From Eleginops maclovinus (taxonomy: Eukaryota; Chordata; Actinopteri; Perciformes; Eleginopidae): a DNA stretch of 64,000 nucleotides. The notes under the pieces were generated by a model that had not been told where the DNA came from, searched no databases, and saw nothing but the letters and a program-made list of their open reading frames with translations. Position numbers and translations under genes: made by a program. Positions 12,768-25,032 of the stretch are shown in pieces (positions within the stretch are counted from its first letter, which is position 1; each line of letters opens with the position of its first letter). Where the stretch lies: contig NC_086366.1 of assembly GCF_036324505.1 (NCBI RefSeq), positions 19,546,927 through 19,610,926 of the forward strand, read 5' to 3'.

Positions 12768-15700
12768 GTGAGTTGCTTTTCAAACTACTGTTGCTTTCTG
12801 GAGGTTAGCCTTTCCCTGCTCCTGGAACTGTTGTGTTGTAGGTCATGCAGATGGCTATAGGCAAGAATATGTCCCATTTCTTTTTCTTTTCCTGAGAAAC
12901 ATGAGAGAGAGTTGAAACTTTTGAGTCGATATGTAGCCTCAGGAAAAGCACAGAACTCTCTGAAGCGAGGTCTGCAAAGTTCAGAGCCTCGCTCAAAGAG
13001 ATGGACGATTTTGGTTCAGTAGGAGATATTTGTCACTGATATTTCTCTGCACTTTCAAAGTGTGCTGGTGGGAGTAACCATCTATCAACCCTCTATAGAA
13101 TTTTCAGAAGCAACAGCCTACATGCATCCTCCGCACCTCAGATAGGAAGTTAGCAAGAAAGAAACCCTTTCTACCAGGTTCCAGTCCCGGCTTTATCAAC
13201 ATAAATCACAAGTATATATCACACATTAAAAATAAAAAGATTCTGTCATTTTTATGCTGTCATTTAACAATGCTGTTTGAGATTGATTCATTTTGAAACT
13301 CTACTTGGTTTCTCATTCATTAATGTCAGCTTCTTATTCCTTTTGAAAGACCCAGTGTTTCCTGCTGTTGACTACACACTCATTCAGACTGAAGGGATAA
13401 CACTCACACTGCAAACATGCTGTCAACAGTTGAGGAAAAATATCACTAAGTAGCAGTTAAAGTATGCCCAGTATCAGTTCACATGCTAAAACATGTATTT
13501 ACTTTGAAGATTTTATTTTGAATGTGACTATGGCCAGCTGTTTGGCTTTTTGTGGGCTGAACTTGTCTTATTCAGTTGCTTAAATATTGGCTTTTTTCTG
13601 TATGACCTGTTGCTATAGATTCATCTTATGGTATCCTCACTAGCTTTGGAGGCCTTGAAGCACACTTATATGTTGTTTATAACACCAGAAACACTCACTG
13701 CATGACACATGCAAAGTTCATAGGCATAAAAACATTTCAAGTGGTTTTCCTCAAGCTAACCTCAGGAAAGCATGCTATTATGGCCACATCATTTCACAAT
13801 GATGTGTTGCATGTTATATATTCCTGTTTATGATCCATCTACTTAAAAATACCAAATGTTGTCATTCATACTCAGCGATTTATGCCACACATTTCCCATA
13901 AGTCATCAATTTGCATGTTGAATAGGGTATTTTCTGATATTGCTAAAGCCTTTCAACTGCAGAAGCTACTTGCGTCTCCCACTAGCACGGCAAACACAAA
14001 ACAAAATAAAATGGTCTAAATAATTGATCAAGCTTCAAAGTTAACTACCCAAAGGGTTGAATTACATCAAACTCCAAAGTGCCCCTGCCGCCAAAACCTG
14101 GAGAATGAGTTATTAATCCCGTCGCAAATCCCCCCCTAATTCCACAGCAGCAACACGCCGGTCACCAGCAGAGACATGACTGTGCTTAAGGGGACATGGG
14201 TGGAGGGAATGGCCTTTACCGCAGCAGATTTGTCTCACAACAATGACACTGATTTGCATAGGTTAGCCTCAGGCTGTCAGAAAGGAGTAGAAGAGGACTG
14301 AGGTGGAATATCCTCAGCTCTACAGTAGTTTTTACCTTAGTCATGCACAGGCTTTACGATTCCTGTTCTATGATTCTGCTCGTGAGTACAGCGTCGTTCC
14401 CCCTTTACATCTCTTGTAAACTGTGCAGACCTTTCACCGTGCTGCAGTTGTGTCTGAAAAAAGTAATTAATTGTACAAAATAAGTTTTGAATTGAGATTC
14501 CTGCATTGTTCATGGTGTAATTAGAGAACAGCTCTGACAGTAAGGAGCCAATTACAATCAGAAAGAGGACATAGAAGAGCCTCTACTGTTTGTTCACTTA
14601 AACCACCTAATGAGCCATGTAAGCTTGCTCTATGCCTTCTTGCACATTTTCCACATCACAAATACTTTATAAGCTTGCAGATTTTGTTTATTTAAATCTG
14701 CTTATCTTGCGTTTTTGCTTAAAAAGTATTTTACCCTTCAGCTCCAGTGAGCAACAATATGTGCTCCAATTTGCTGTTCTTTGAAGCTCCAGCTTGAACC
14801 TAATGAAAAAGTGACTAATACAGTTGATTCCATAAAAAAAGACTTGCATGGTTAATCCTGATTTATATTATATATTGTCTTGTATTTTTAGTATTTGTTC
14901 GTGTTCCTTTTTTTCAGAGAGAAGAGTGATTTACACTATTTACAACATTTCCAGCCCCTCTGCTTTTGTGGCAAATAATAATATAAAACCTAATTCCTCA
15001 ACTCAGGCTGGTTTCATCATTTCAGGGAATGGTAATATGTCATTAAAACGTGTTAAAAGTGTAGGGAGACTGTTTCCTTTAGGAGCATAAACCTAATTTT
15101 CCCAAGGTTGACTAAATTAGAGTGAGCCAGGTAGGTAGGTTGTGTTGTAGATTTGGAATACAGAACATAGCTACAGTAACTGCATAGCCAATGTTAACTA
15201 AATCAAAGAGCATACATGTCCTGAGTTGTCTAATGACATTTCTAGAAAAGGAATTCAAATGTCTTCCTTTATATTTAGAGGTTGGAGTAAAAAAAAAACG
15301 TAATGCAGTCTTACCTGGTATTAAGTATGCAGCTCAGGTTTTCTGTGAGAATTACATGAGCAAAAAAGGTAATTTAAATGCCATCATTGAAAAAAAGGGG
15401 GAAAAAAGTGGAGTATCATAATCAGATCTGTATAACATACAGGTCAGTTATTGAAGAAATATTCAAATTCATAGTTGACACGGTGCAGGACAAATTTAAT
15501 TTCTCACTGCCGGTAAACAACCATAGGAAAAACCATGTAAAATAATTGGCTCACAGTATATGTGTCGCACTGGAAAACAGGTGGCTTTTTATCACTTCAG
15601 ATTGCATTTGCTCAAGGTCCTCTCTGAGCCCACGTACAAGACTTGGATTTTGAACAAGTGAATGCTCTCAGCAGCATATCGTTATTCACAATAATAGCCT

Positions 15701-18700
15701 CCAAGGCTGCAGCTTTTTATTTTATATTTTTTCCGGATCCTTTTTTCATTTGGACGGACACTGAGCCAGAGTTTCTGTAAGGCTGACGAAGCTGCTCGCT
15801 GAAGCCTGCAGTCCTTTTGTGTAGCATGTGTTTCTCCGTGGCCCTCGGCTTTCTCTGAGGGGCTTCATCCTGGGGAGGATGCCAGTGGGGAGCCCGCTGC
15901 CATGTTGAGGCGCAAGATCTGAGACACTGCAACCTCCCGGTATTAGCATTTCTTAATGCAAAACAGCATGGGGTCGGCCAGTGTTGGCTTTCAGTGCTGC
16001 CGGGCTCCCTGGTGAAAGGGCCCGCACACCACCACCTCACAGCTGACCAAGCAGGAATGCTAGAAGCCTCAGGGACGTGGTTGTGTTTGAATTTAAATAA
16101 GTCTTCATTTGAACTGCTTAATCATCCCCCCTTGTCTGCAAGGACGGGGGAAACGTGGTTAAAAGAGGTCACTCCACGAAGTAATTCATCCACCACCAGA
16201 CACCATGAGGAATGAACTATTGGCGGCTGAATAATAATTTAATGAGTAGCACATGGCCCCCGAATGCCATGCCCCTTTTTTTTTCTTTTTTTCTTAATAT
16301 GTTAGATTTTGGTATTTGGGTTGACATATCAGAAGGGATGGGTTCCTCTTGATTCTGATGTTGGGTTATCAATGAACTGAAGCCAACACACAATTTTTCC
16401 AGTTCCATTCAACTTGTTGTTCGTCAGTGCACAGAGACCATGGATAATGCATTTTGCATACCTACATATCTTCTTTTCATTGACATAAATTGAGATGCAT
16501 TACTTTCATTCCATGATAATTGCAGACCATCTGTGCCCTCTAACAAAATCTTCAACCGCTTGATGGATATGCAGCGGAGTGACACACAGGGCAGAGCATA
16601 CATAACCACTTGTCTTGTTCTTGCTAAGACAGCTCAAAGAATGACAGAAAATCCATTTGATCTCAGAACGGGAGAGAGAAGCCTAGTCCTAATGGATGAG
16701 GTTGCAATCAGTGGTAAACCTCAGATGTCTTTTTTAAATTATTTTTTAGAAAAGAACATTTTCCTTCTGCTATTTTATATTTGTATATTTGAGTTTAGTT
16801 TTTGCATTACCATTTTATTCAACATATGCATTACATATATGGTATGGAAGTAGTTTTTCTAGTTTCATAGCTCATTTGGTGTCCTCAGTGAAGGCTGCTG
16901 ACAGGATGTTATTTGTAACAGCAGGTTTTTCTTCCTCTAGTAATGAAGGTGAGCTTATATTCTGATTCCAGAAGGTCTTTTCCCCCTTATTACCATGGAG
17001 AGAGCCAGTCAAGAGCTGAGCGTACTGCTCGCCATGTGTTGTTTTTGATACCTGTTACCTCTCAAATGAGTCCAGGAAAGACAGCTAGTATTCCCGCATG
17101 GCTCTTCCCTTCAGACCTTTCCTAATGTTGCAGCAGGTCCGGCAGAGAGAACCAGCTTGAGGGAGCCAGGAGAGAGTGAAGCTTCACTGCCTTCATGAGA
17201 AATTGTATTTGGTTTTTTTTATAGACAAATGCTACTCAACTGGAAATGTTGCTCCTATGATTAGCCATAGGGGATGTAGCAGTAAGCAAGATTTAATGAT
17301 TTATCTAGGCAGGGATGGCTTTTGATTAATTCTGTATCGAATGTTTCACACCTCAGTGCTTTGACCGGGTGTCCGTGGCATGTCATATCACTTTATTTCA
17401 TCAGGTGTGACCATCGGTGCTGTGGATTTTATCCACTGTCCTTGTACAGAAATAGACCTTTTCTCTGGACACCTTGCAGAAGAGAAAATTATTTCTGAAT
17501 CCAGAGGTGCTCCAGTTTGTATGTTATCAAATGTAGCAAAGATGATGTCAATCAATGCTGCTAATATCGCTTCACATAAAACTTCCAATTTTTACATTTG
17601 ACATTATTACTATCATATCAATTTTGGTGTTTGGTTAAATGACTGATATAAAAAATGTAATTTAATATACAGTTTAAAGAATATCTTATATTGTTTAAAC
17701 CTGGGTAGGGCAATATCTTCAACTATTTCCTCTCTTGGTTTTGTTGATTTGATCAGCTTTCACAGCGACTCAATACAGTCTCTGAGAATCCACACTGCAA
17801 TGTGCATATAATAAATAAATGAAATAAACACTCAATTTATTTTCTATTTTCTTCAATACCCTCATCATGAAATTCATCTGCTAGATCGTCTACATTGAGT
17901 AATTCATCACAATGTAACAGTGAACACACACAATATTTATTTCCACCGAAATGTGTTAACAAATATACAGATTTAAAATCTTCAACGGAATAAAAATCAC
18001 ATTTAAATGTATTTAAACTTTATTTTAGAGTGTTAGATTTATTTATTTTTAAATCCTAAGTTGCTCAATTGTCTCCCCGCACTTATACACCTTAACATAA
18101 TTCCGTCATGTCTGTTATCTCGCGTGGCAGGGGTTGAGGTCCCAGCTAATGAAGTGGATTTCCTTTAATTACCTAGAATGGCGTCAGGAGGCTTTAAACA
18201 GCGCTTACATCTGTTAGGAAGAAAAATGAAAAACCACACATTCTCAGACTGAATGGATATCTTGTGGCTTCAGTGTTGAATGCCATGTGAAAGTTTAGCC
18301 ATTGTAGTAAAGTCCTCCTTCTCTGTCTCTCTGATAACAAATGAATGTCCTTTTCTTGCCAATTTCGTTGTGCAAAGCAGGTCAATGGAAAGCCATTTAT
18401 TTTTTCTGTCCTTTTGATAGTAGTGAGTAATTGTTGCTGAATCACCACATCTGCGGGGGTCGTCTTGCTTCTCGTCTTTCTGTTTATCTCCACAAAAATA
18501 ACAGTGACTACTTACCTGCCTGTTGAAGCGTCATTGGTTGGGCAAGGGGTAAACATGCCTGCAGTCAGTAAGTGAATTTAAATCCTGATGCATTGCTTGT
18601 TCTGTTTTTTCTATACAACATGTTCTACAATGCATTTAAATGCCGTGACTTTTATGCAAAAAGGCGAGTTGACAATAGCAACAATTCTGTGTAGACTAAA

Positions 18701-21093
18701 GTATTTGGAGGGATCTAAATGTACAGACTTCTCTTAGTAAATGGGCAAAGTATTACGTAGCAGTTTTTTTGATTCTCTATTCAAAATAATAAAATAGCTA
18801 TAGCTTAAAGTAAATATTTCAGCAGATGATAGAAATAAAACTTGACTTAATCCTTAATCCATTCGGAAACTGACTGATTTAAAATGTGGATTAGATGGTG
18901 CATTTATTTATTGAATATTTTGTTACAACTGAGCAAACATGTATAACATTTACATATGATAAAATCACAACAGAATGTAAAATATAAATGTTCATAAATT
19001 TCGCAGCAACAGTTTTGCTTTAATATAAATTATTTGATCATTGCTCAAATTAAATTGTCATATCTGACTAATTCTGAATTTGACTAGACCTGCTCAAATC
19101 ACCCAAACAAAGGGGCAAAGTGGTTAGGGGCTTGGCATGGGAACTGGAAGGTCACTAGTTCAGGTCCCGGAAAGACCAAGTCCTACTGTGGTGTCCCTGA
19201 GCAAGGCACCGTTCCTTACTCCCCGGGCACCGTACATATGGCAGCCCACTGCTCCTAACACTAGGATGGGTCAAAATTCTTGAATTTCCCCACGGGGATT
19301 AATGAAAGTACATCTTTCTTTCTAGAAGAGTTCATTTGCATTATGCAAGAGCCCACTAATATTTGCAGTAAATACAATTTTTTTTTTTTTTATTGTTTAT
19401 TTCGTAGTTTAAAATACATATAGCAAATATTCACTTGTTAACCCACTATTTGTTTACCGAGCAGTAAATGCATTCCAGAGCAGTGCAGCATTTGTCCCAG
19501 TGATATATTTCTCCGCGTACGTCTGTGCTGTCCCTGTATCAAATTAGCATAACCTTATTAATGGCTTTAGGGATCAGCTACATTACTGAGCAGGAGGGGG
19601 GTCATCAACAACTGTGTGGATCTACCTCATACCAGTCTATTGTTCATCAGGACCTCGGAGCACAGCTCTCTCTCAGCGGCTCGGCTAATTACGAGGGCAC
19701 CATTGTGCAAAAGTGCGCACAGTATGGAGCCATCCATCAGCGTGGCAGATTCATGATGTCACCTGTTTCTGCCAGGTTCCTCCTATAGAACATGTATACG
19801 GCAATGAGCCAGAGTTAAAGCAGGTTATGAAGGTGAAGACTTTTTTGTGAAGGGCTAATGAAACAAAATACTAAAACACTATGGGGTGTGGAAATGGCAG
19901 ACTTCCTGTGGAGCACTTTTTGTTAAAATCCTTGCAGGCAGATGTTAGCATGTGCTAGACACTTAAATGCTACACAATACAGTTGTTTTTGCCCACCGAC
20001 TCATTTGTTAGCACATTACCTGAACACACAAAAGGCTGTCTTCCCACTTTCCTAAAATGCCTGAAGCACTAAGGCTTAATGCTGCTTTGTTCTCAGCAGA
20101 CAGTTTTGCACCTCAACAGTTGGTTCATCCATCTATCTTGATTGACACATTGCTGATATAGAAGCCGACCCCTAAAAAATCTGAAATGACACAGAGCTTT
20201 TCTCAGTATCACTTTAGTAAAGGATCTGATTATACACAATAAGCCATTGGTGTGTCTTTATTCCACTCTCTCTCTGCTGTGAATTGCCAATTTAGTGTTG
20301 TGGATATCTGTGAAACAAGGGAGGCTTGCCGCCTTAAAGAAAAGCCACTCTTTCACTCTGTGTACAGCCGACAGTTCATTGATTGATGAATGGCTTAACA
20401 GATGTGGAAATAAATGGATACACAAGGACATTGGTCTTCTATTTGTGAAGTGCAGAGAGTAGTGCCTTCAGGACCACTGGGTACAATATGTACTATGGAA
20501 TCCATTTCTAATATTTTAAAATTCCCTGATGTAGAGTGACAAGAGAACTGGTAAGAAACCTGAAAATAAAAAAAAAACTCAGAAAATCATGCATCTCATA
20601 ATGGCAACACTTTCATAAAACAAGTGATAATGTTACTGTGTCTAAACAAATCAAACACCCTTCTTAGGATAAATAATTGTTGGTTGGTCGGTTTTTACAA
20701 TTGGCCAGCTAGTGTGTTTACACAGGAGCCGCTGTCTGGTCAGAATAAACTATCGCAGGTTTCCGTGGGAGCAAGAAAGCACTCTCTGAGCAGTTGGAAT
20801 AAATAATGAGCAGGTTCACGTAAGGGCTGTGCAGCTCGTCATTGAAATAAATCTTATGATGTTAATGTATCTGCTGGTGAAACTATGGCTCATCATTCAT
20901 CAGACATAATGTAGCAGCTCAGGTAGTTAAAATAACTCCATAAGGCTCTTGTTACTCTGCTAGCACACTCACACACACACTTTCACAAATCTTTTAGAAA
21001 ATGCATCCTCAGTGGATCTGCAGTAGTTTTGAAGCTCTGTATTTCTCTTATTCTCTAAAGAGTGTTCTTTTTTTCTTCTTCTTTTGCCTCCAG
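12768..21093 (+). other. tenm4: tenm4 intron
   Basis: Intron of 8.3 kb from GTGAGT to CTCCAG. It holds a tRNA-derived SINE near 19111 and an open, non-repetitive stretch near 19500-19800 that may be conserved noncoding sequence. No other exon recognised; open frames at 15717-16040 (minus) and 16533-16853 (plus) have no recognisable product and lack convincing splice sites. Confidence 0.8.
19111..19324 (+). mobile_element. tRNA-derived SINE (fish)
   Basis: The 5' part has pol III promoter-like boxes: TGGTTAGGGG (A-box-like, near 19121) and GTTCAGGTCCC (B-box-like, near 19158). It continues with the motif CTGAGCAAGGCACC and a CTCCCCGGGCACCGTA stretch common in fish SINEs, and ends with AATTTCCCCACGGGGATT followed by a short TTTCTT-rich tail. 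The CACGGGGATTAAT ending is the widespread LINE-shared 3' tail of teleost SINEs. The copy is old, with mismatches to the boxes. Confidence 0.8.
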
Positions 21094-21337
21094 ACGGAGC
21101 CTTTCAAAACCATTCCCGGCTGCGGACGCCTCCTCTACCGCTCTCCCACTCCCACTCTCCCAATCATCAGCACCATGCGGCCTCCATTAACTCCTTGAAC
21201 AGGGGCAACTACACACCACGGAGTAACCCAAGTCCCGCTCCGACAGACAGCTCTGCTCCTCCTGAGGGTCCAGCTAGTGGGCAAGACTGCACACAGGACA
21301 ACTGGCTACTCAACAGCAACATCCCCTTGGAAACCAG
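21094..21337 (+). CDS. tenm4: tenm4 exon: cytoplasmic domain, proline/asparagine-rich
   Basis: The exon is 244 nt; it enters in phase 1 (completing an Asp codon) after CCTCCAG and leaves in phase 2 before GTACTG. The peptide contains [20 protein letters not shown], then [20 protein letters not shown] and ends [14 protein letters not shown]. This is the conserved teneurin intracellular segment between the Ser/acidic region and the SH3-ligand region; the NSLNR and LNSN-PLETR motifs are shared by all vertebrate teneurins. His/Pro-rich low-complexity sequence dominates the first half. Confidence 0.95.
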
Positions 21338-23784
21338 GTACTGTGCAACCCGTCTCCCTGACGATGTATAGTTGTTGATAATGAGCTTGAGCTGGTGCTA
21401 TTGCAATGAACCCAGGTTTTCATGTTGTCCCGCTCTGTAATAAATTACCACAGTGCTATCTAGAAGAAAAGCAATACTATGTAACATAACCTGCTGGGGG
21501 CAAAGGCTTACATTTGTGATGAACATGATTCTGTGGCAAACAAGAGAAAAGTGCTGCGTCTTACGTTAAAATGTTGGAAGCTATCGAGTTTGAACAGCAG
21601 AGTCATTGAGAACTTGAAAATGAAACAATTCTGGCAAAAACATTACATTTGGGCTCCTGTGAGCAGGCTTCATAGCTCCTCCAATTCAGCACCAAGATTT
21701 ATTTATTTCATATTAATCAGTACTTAGTTCTCTAGCACATTTCCCATTAGGAGGCCCTCGTGTGAAGTAGATCTGTCATGTGTTATTGTAACAAAGGGAA
21801 TATCTGTTGGTATTTCTTTTTCTTTGGTTGGTCTTATTGCAACTCGGTATGAAATCAAGGAAACGAGGCTTATTATTCGTACCGTCATAATTACCATATC
21901 ACTTGGCTTACAGTCGAAAAACAAAACTGTACCTCTCTGGGTAATCAGATTGCCTGCTGAGGAAATATAAAACTTGCTAAACTAAAATGGAATAAGTCTG
22001 CGTAAGTCTATGTGACAAACTTTATTTCAATCCATTTCACACTAGGTATGTGTGCTGCTGATGACCCAAGGACATGCAGTGTTATGTGGGAGCTCTCAAA
22101 ATCTATGGGACTTATTTGTTAGCAGTGGAACCCAAATAACTGTTTGTTAGACTACCAAATGGCATGCTGTGTTCAGCTCCCTGTTGCTACATTAAGAAAC
22201 AGGAGACCAACGATTTAGTCATTTTCACAACAACCACTAATCAGTTTTGACTTGTAGATGGCAAAGTTGTTTGGATGAGTGGTTCTCGAGAAAGCTTCAT
22301 GAGGCAAGTTTGAATAAGAAGCCATTGTGTGGCCAGGATTTCAAGGAAAATATTATAGATTGTTTATTTAAAACTCTTTAAATTAGATGTTTTCATTATT
22401 AGGACCTTTTTTTTAATCCAGGAAGAAATCTTGGAGCACAGTATCTTATAATCTATAGGATATATAGTAAAAAACACGCCATATATGAAACTGTTGTTGA
22501 TAGGAGAATAGCTAACAGCTAATTTGGCATTGCGAAACACCAGCCATGAATTGAATTACTGTCTCTTCCTTCAGTTTTTGTGAGACAGTTCAGTCAACAG
22601 GAAAATTAGAATCAATTTTAGCTGGTAGAAGGACAGTTAGTAATATAATGAATGATTAGATGGCATCCAGCTCCTACGTTATTTCTGCACAGGTATTCCC
22701 TGTGGAGGGGAAGACAGATGGTAAAGCGAGTGATTGTACAACAGGCAAGAATGATGTTTAAGTCAGATTCAAAGTCTTCATGACATATTGTCTTGGAAAA
22801 TGGGTGACTACTAAAGTTGTAATAATTTAATTGAAGCTTTTAGTAATATCCACAAGGACGCACAAATATAAGGCCTCACCTTAGCATGGTTGATAGTGTT
22901 GCAATGACCCCTTCATTGTCACGTTTGGGAATTTAAATGGCCCTGATAAATTCTGCATCGCCACTGGTTCTAACAGTTGGATGGCACCATCCAGACCCAC
23001 CATTTTATTTAGAATTTCTGCCAAGCATCTCTTTCTCTCTTCATTAAAAGTGGCATTCTTTTGCAAAACACGAGCTTGAGAGACCATGAACAGACTGACC
23101 TCGAAGGGGCAGGGCTCAAAAACAAGGCTTTTCTCTTGTACCACAGAACGTGTTCAGCCTGCCCATTGCATGTGCTCAGTTCATTTCTCCATGGCAGTGC
23201 TGCAGTATTTCCTTATGGAACAGAGCTCTCATAGGGGCGTGTGCATTATGGGAGAAATGAGACATGCGTCTCCAGAAACTTTGTAATTAACTGAAAATGC
23301 GTGGGTTTTATTAAGTGTTGCAACCTTTAAAAAAATAACTGTACTTAATGAAACTATCCCATGTAAGAACTTCAGTGACAAGCTTATTTGTAATAAGAAA
23401 AAGTGTTTTGTTTGAAAAAAAGTGTTAGAAACCTTAAGGTTCTCATTTGTAAGTGATGTATTGTTTTCTTCCAATCACAACCTTAAAGGAGCCAGAATAC
23501 TCTAATGTTTATTAGAGAAGAGCAAGACGCTTGCAGAGAAGGGCAGGGCTCGTACAAAACAAGGTAACGAGGGGAACAAGAGAGATAGATGTTATTTGTC
23601 TCACACCGTAGTAGAAGTAGTTCCATAAGGGCCTTGGTTTCTTTTCCCCCCCACTGTCCGTCTTGATCTCCATTTGTCCCTTGTTTTTGATGTTGCTTGG
23701 TGACCACATTCTGTATTGGCATTTCTGTGTTGTTGCACGCACATCTCAAACTAGCTTCATATCCATCTTTTCACCTGTATGTAG
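21338..23784 (+). other. tenm4: tenm4 intron
   Basis: 2.4 kb intron between GTACTG and TATGTAG. No repeat family or RNA gene was recognised; short minus-strand frames at 22881-23144 and 23483-23749 have no recognisable product. Confidence 0.8.
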
Positions 23785-23883
23785 AAACATAGCAAAGCAG
23801 ACATTCCTAGAGACTTTACAGGACAACCTCATTGAGATGGACATTCTGGCATCAGCACGCCACGATGCCTCGTACAACGACGG
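23785..23883 (+). CDS. tenm4: tenm4 exon: 33-codon cytoplasmic cassette
   Basis: 99 nt exon, phase 2 at both ends, acceptor TATGTAG and donor GTATGT. It completes an Arg codon and reads [20 protein letters not shown] followed by [13 protein letters not shown]. This [11 protein letters not shown] segment is one of the clearest TENM4-type signatures; TENM2 and TENM3 as I know them run directly from the PLETR motif into HFLFK. Skipping this exon would join AG to G, giving the same Arg-His-Phe-Leu-Phe junction, so the exon behaves as a perfect cassette. Confidence 0.93.
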
Positions 23884-24796
23884 GTATGTAGCATGTTTGC
23901 TATCTGCTTTGCCATGAGCACAATAGTGATGCCTGCACTATTTAACCATCGAACATCCTCTATTTAAAATGCTGTCAATCATCTGTGTATGTCCCCTGCA
24001 GTGCTAGAATCTCTGCTGTATGTGTCCCGTACCTGTTTGATACAACTAACAATCTGCATTAAGTCACATTGTTGGGTTGCATTACTTTGATTAATGTTGA
24101 GCATGACTGCTTTATGAAACACAGCTGCCCATGTAATCTCCTATTGTAAGAATAGGATCTGCCGGAGTTTCGTTCTGATGTTCATAAAAAAAATATGGTC
24201 CCAGTGACTTTCCACATCACACATCTTAATGTGACATTCAATCATGTTCATGTCACTGTCGCTCAGGAGCTTCTTGTAAACCAGTCAGTAAAACGGCCTT
24301 GACGACAGTGCCGCAGCCGCTGACTCTCTGATGGGCCGATCATACGACTTTTGGATATGCAGCTACACATGTTTTCTGAGATAGCCAGCCATGCTCTTCA
24401 AGGGCGAATACATTTGCTCCACTCCATGCTGCAACCTTACATACGGTATCTCTCATGTGGACAGCCCTGACACATAGTTATTGGGAATTACTCTTCACCA
24501 CGCTGGCATGAATATATAAACAAGAGCCAGCTGCGGTCACTAGTCCTGTAAATTAGATTTAATATTGATTCACAGTTTCGACTGAGCATAAGCCAGTGTG
24601 CTTTAGCATTCCCAGTAATCTGACAGAGGCGTGACTATGGTAACAGAATTGAAGGTGCTTGGAAACAGAGATACTTAACAGTAGAAGAGACTGCACTTGG
24701 ATACAAAGTAACCCACAGCATAATGATGATAGAGATCCCTGAAAAAGCAGCATTTTGTGTTCAGACTAACAGAAAAAAAATGTTGTTTTTTTCCAG
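23884..24796 (+). other. tenm4: tenm4 intron
   Basis: 0.9 kb intron between GTATGT and a T-rich TTTTTTCCAG acceptor. Nothing else recognised. Confidence 0.85.
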
Positions 24797-25032
24797 GCAC
24801 TTCCTGTTCAAACCAGGTGGAACATCACCAATGTATTGCACAACATCACCAGGATACCCTTTGACCTCCAGCACGGTGTACTCGCCACCCCCTCGGCCCC
24901 TGCCTCGGAACACCTTCTCTCGACCTGCCTTCAGCCTGAAGAAGTCCTATAAGCACTGCAACTGGAAATGTGCTGCTCTCAGTGCCATCCTCATCTCAGT
25001 AACACTGCTCTTTCTGTTGGCCTACTTCATTG
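24797..25032 (+). CDS. tenm4: tenm4 exon: SH3-ligand motif and start of membrane helix
   Basis: 236 nt exon (phase 2 in, phase 1 out; TTCCAG acceptor, GTGAGT donor). The peptide runs [20 protein letters not shown], then a proline-rich stretch [14 protein letters not shown], a basic [11 protein letters not shown] segment and the hydrophobic [28 protein letters not shown] is a class I/II-like SH3 ligand reported in the family to bind the adaptor CAP/ponsin. Basic residues before the helix and none after fit the positive-inside rule for a type II protein with a cytoplasmic N-terminus. Cysteines next to the helix are possible palmitoylation sites (inference). Confidence 0.96.
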
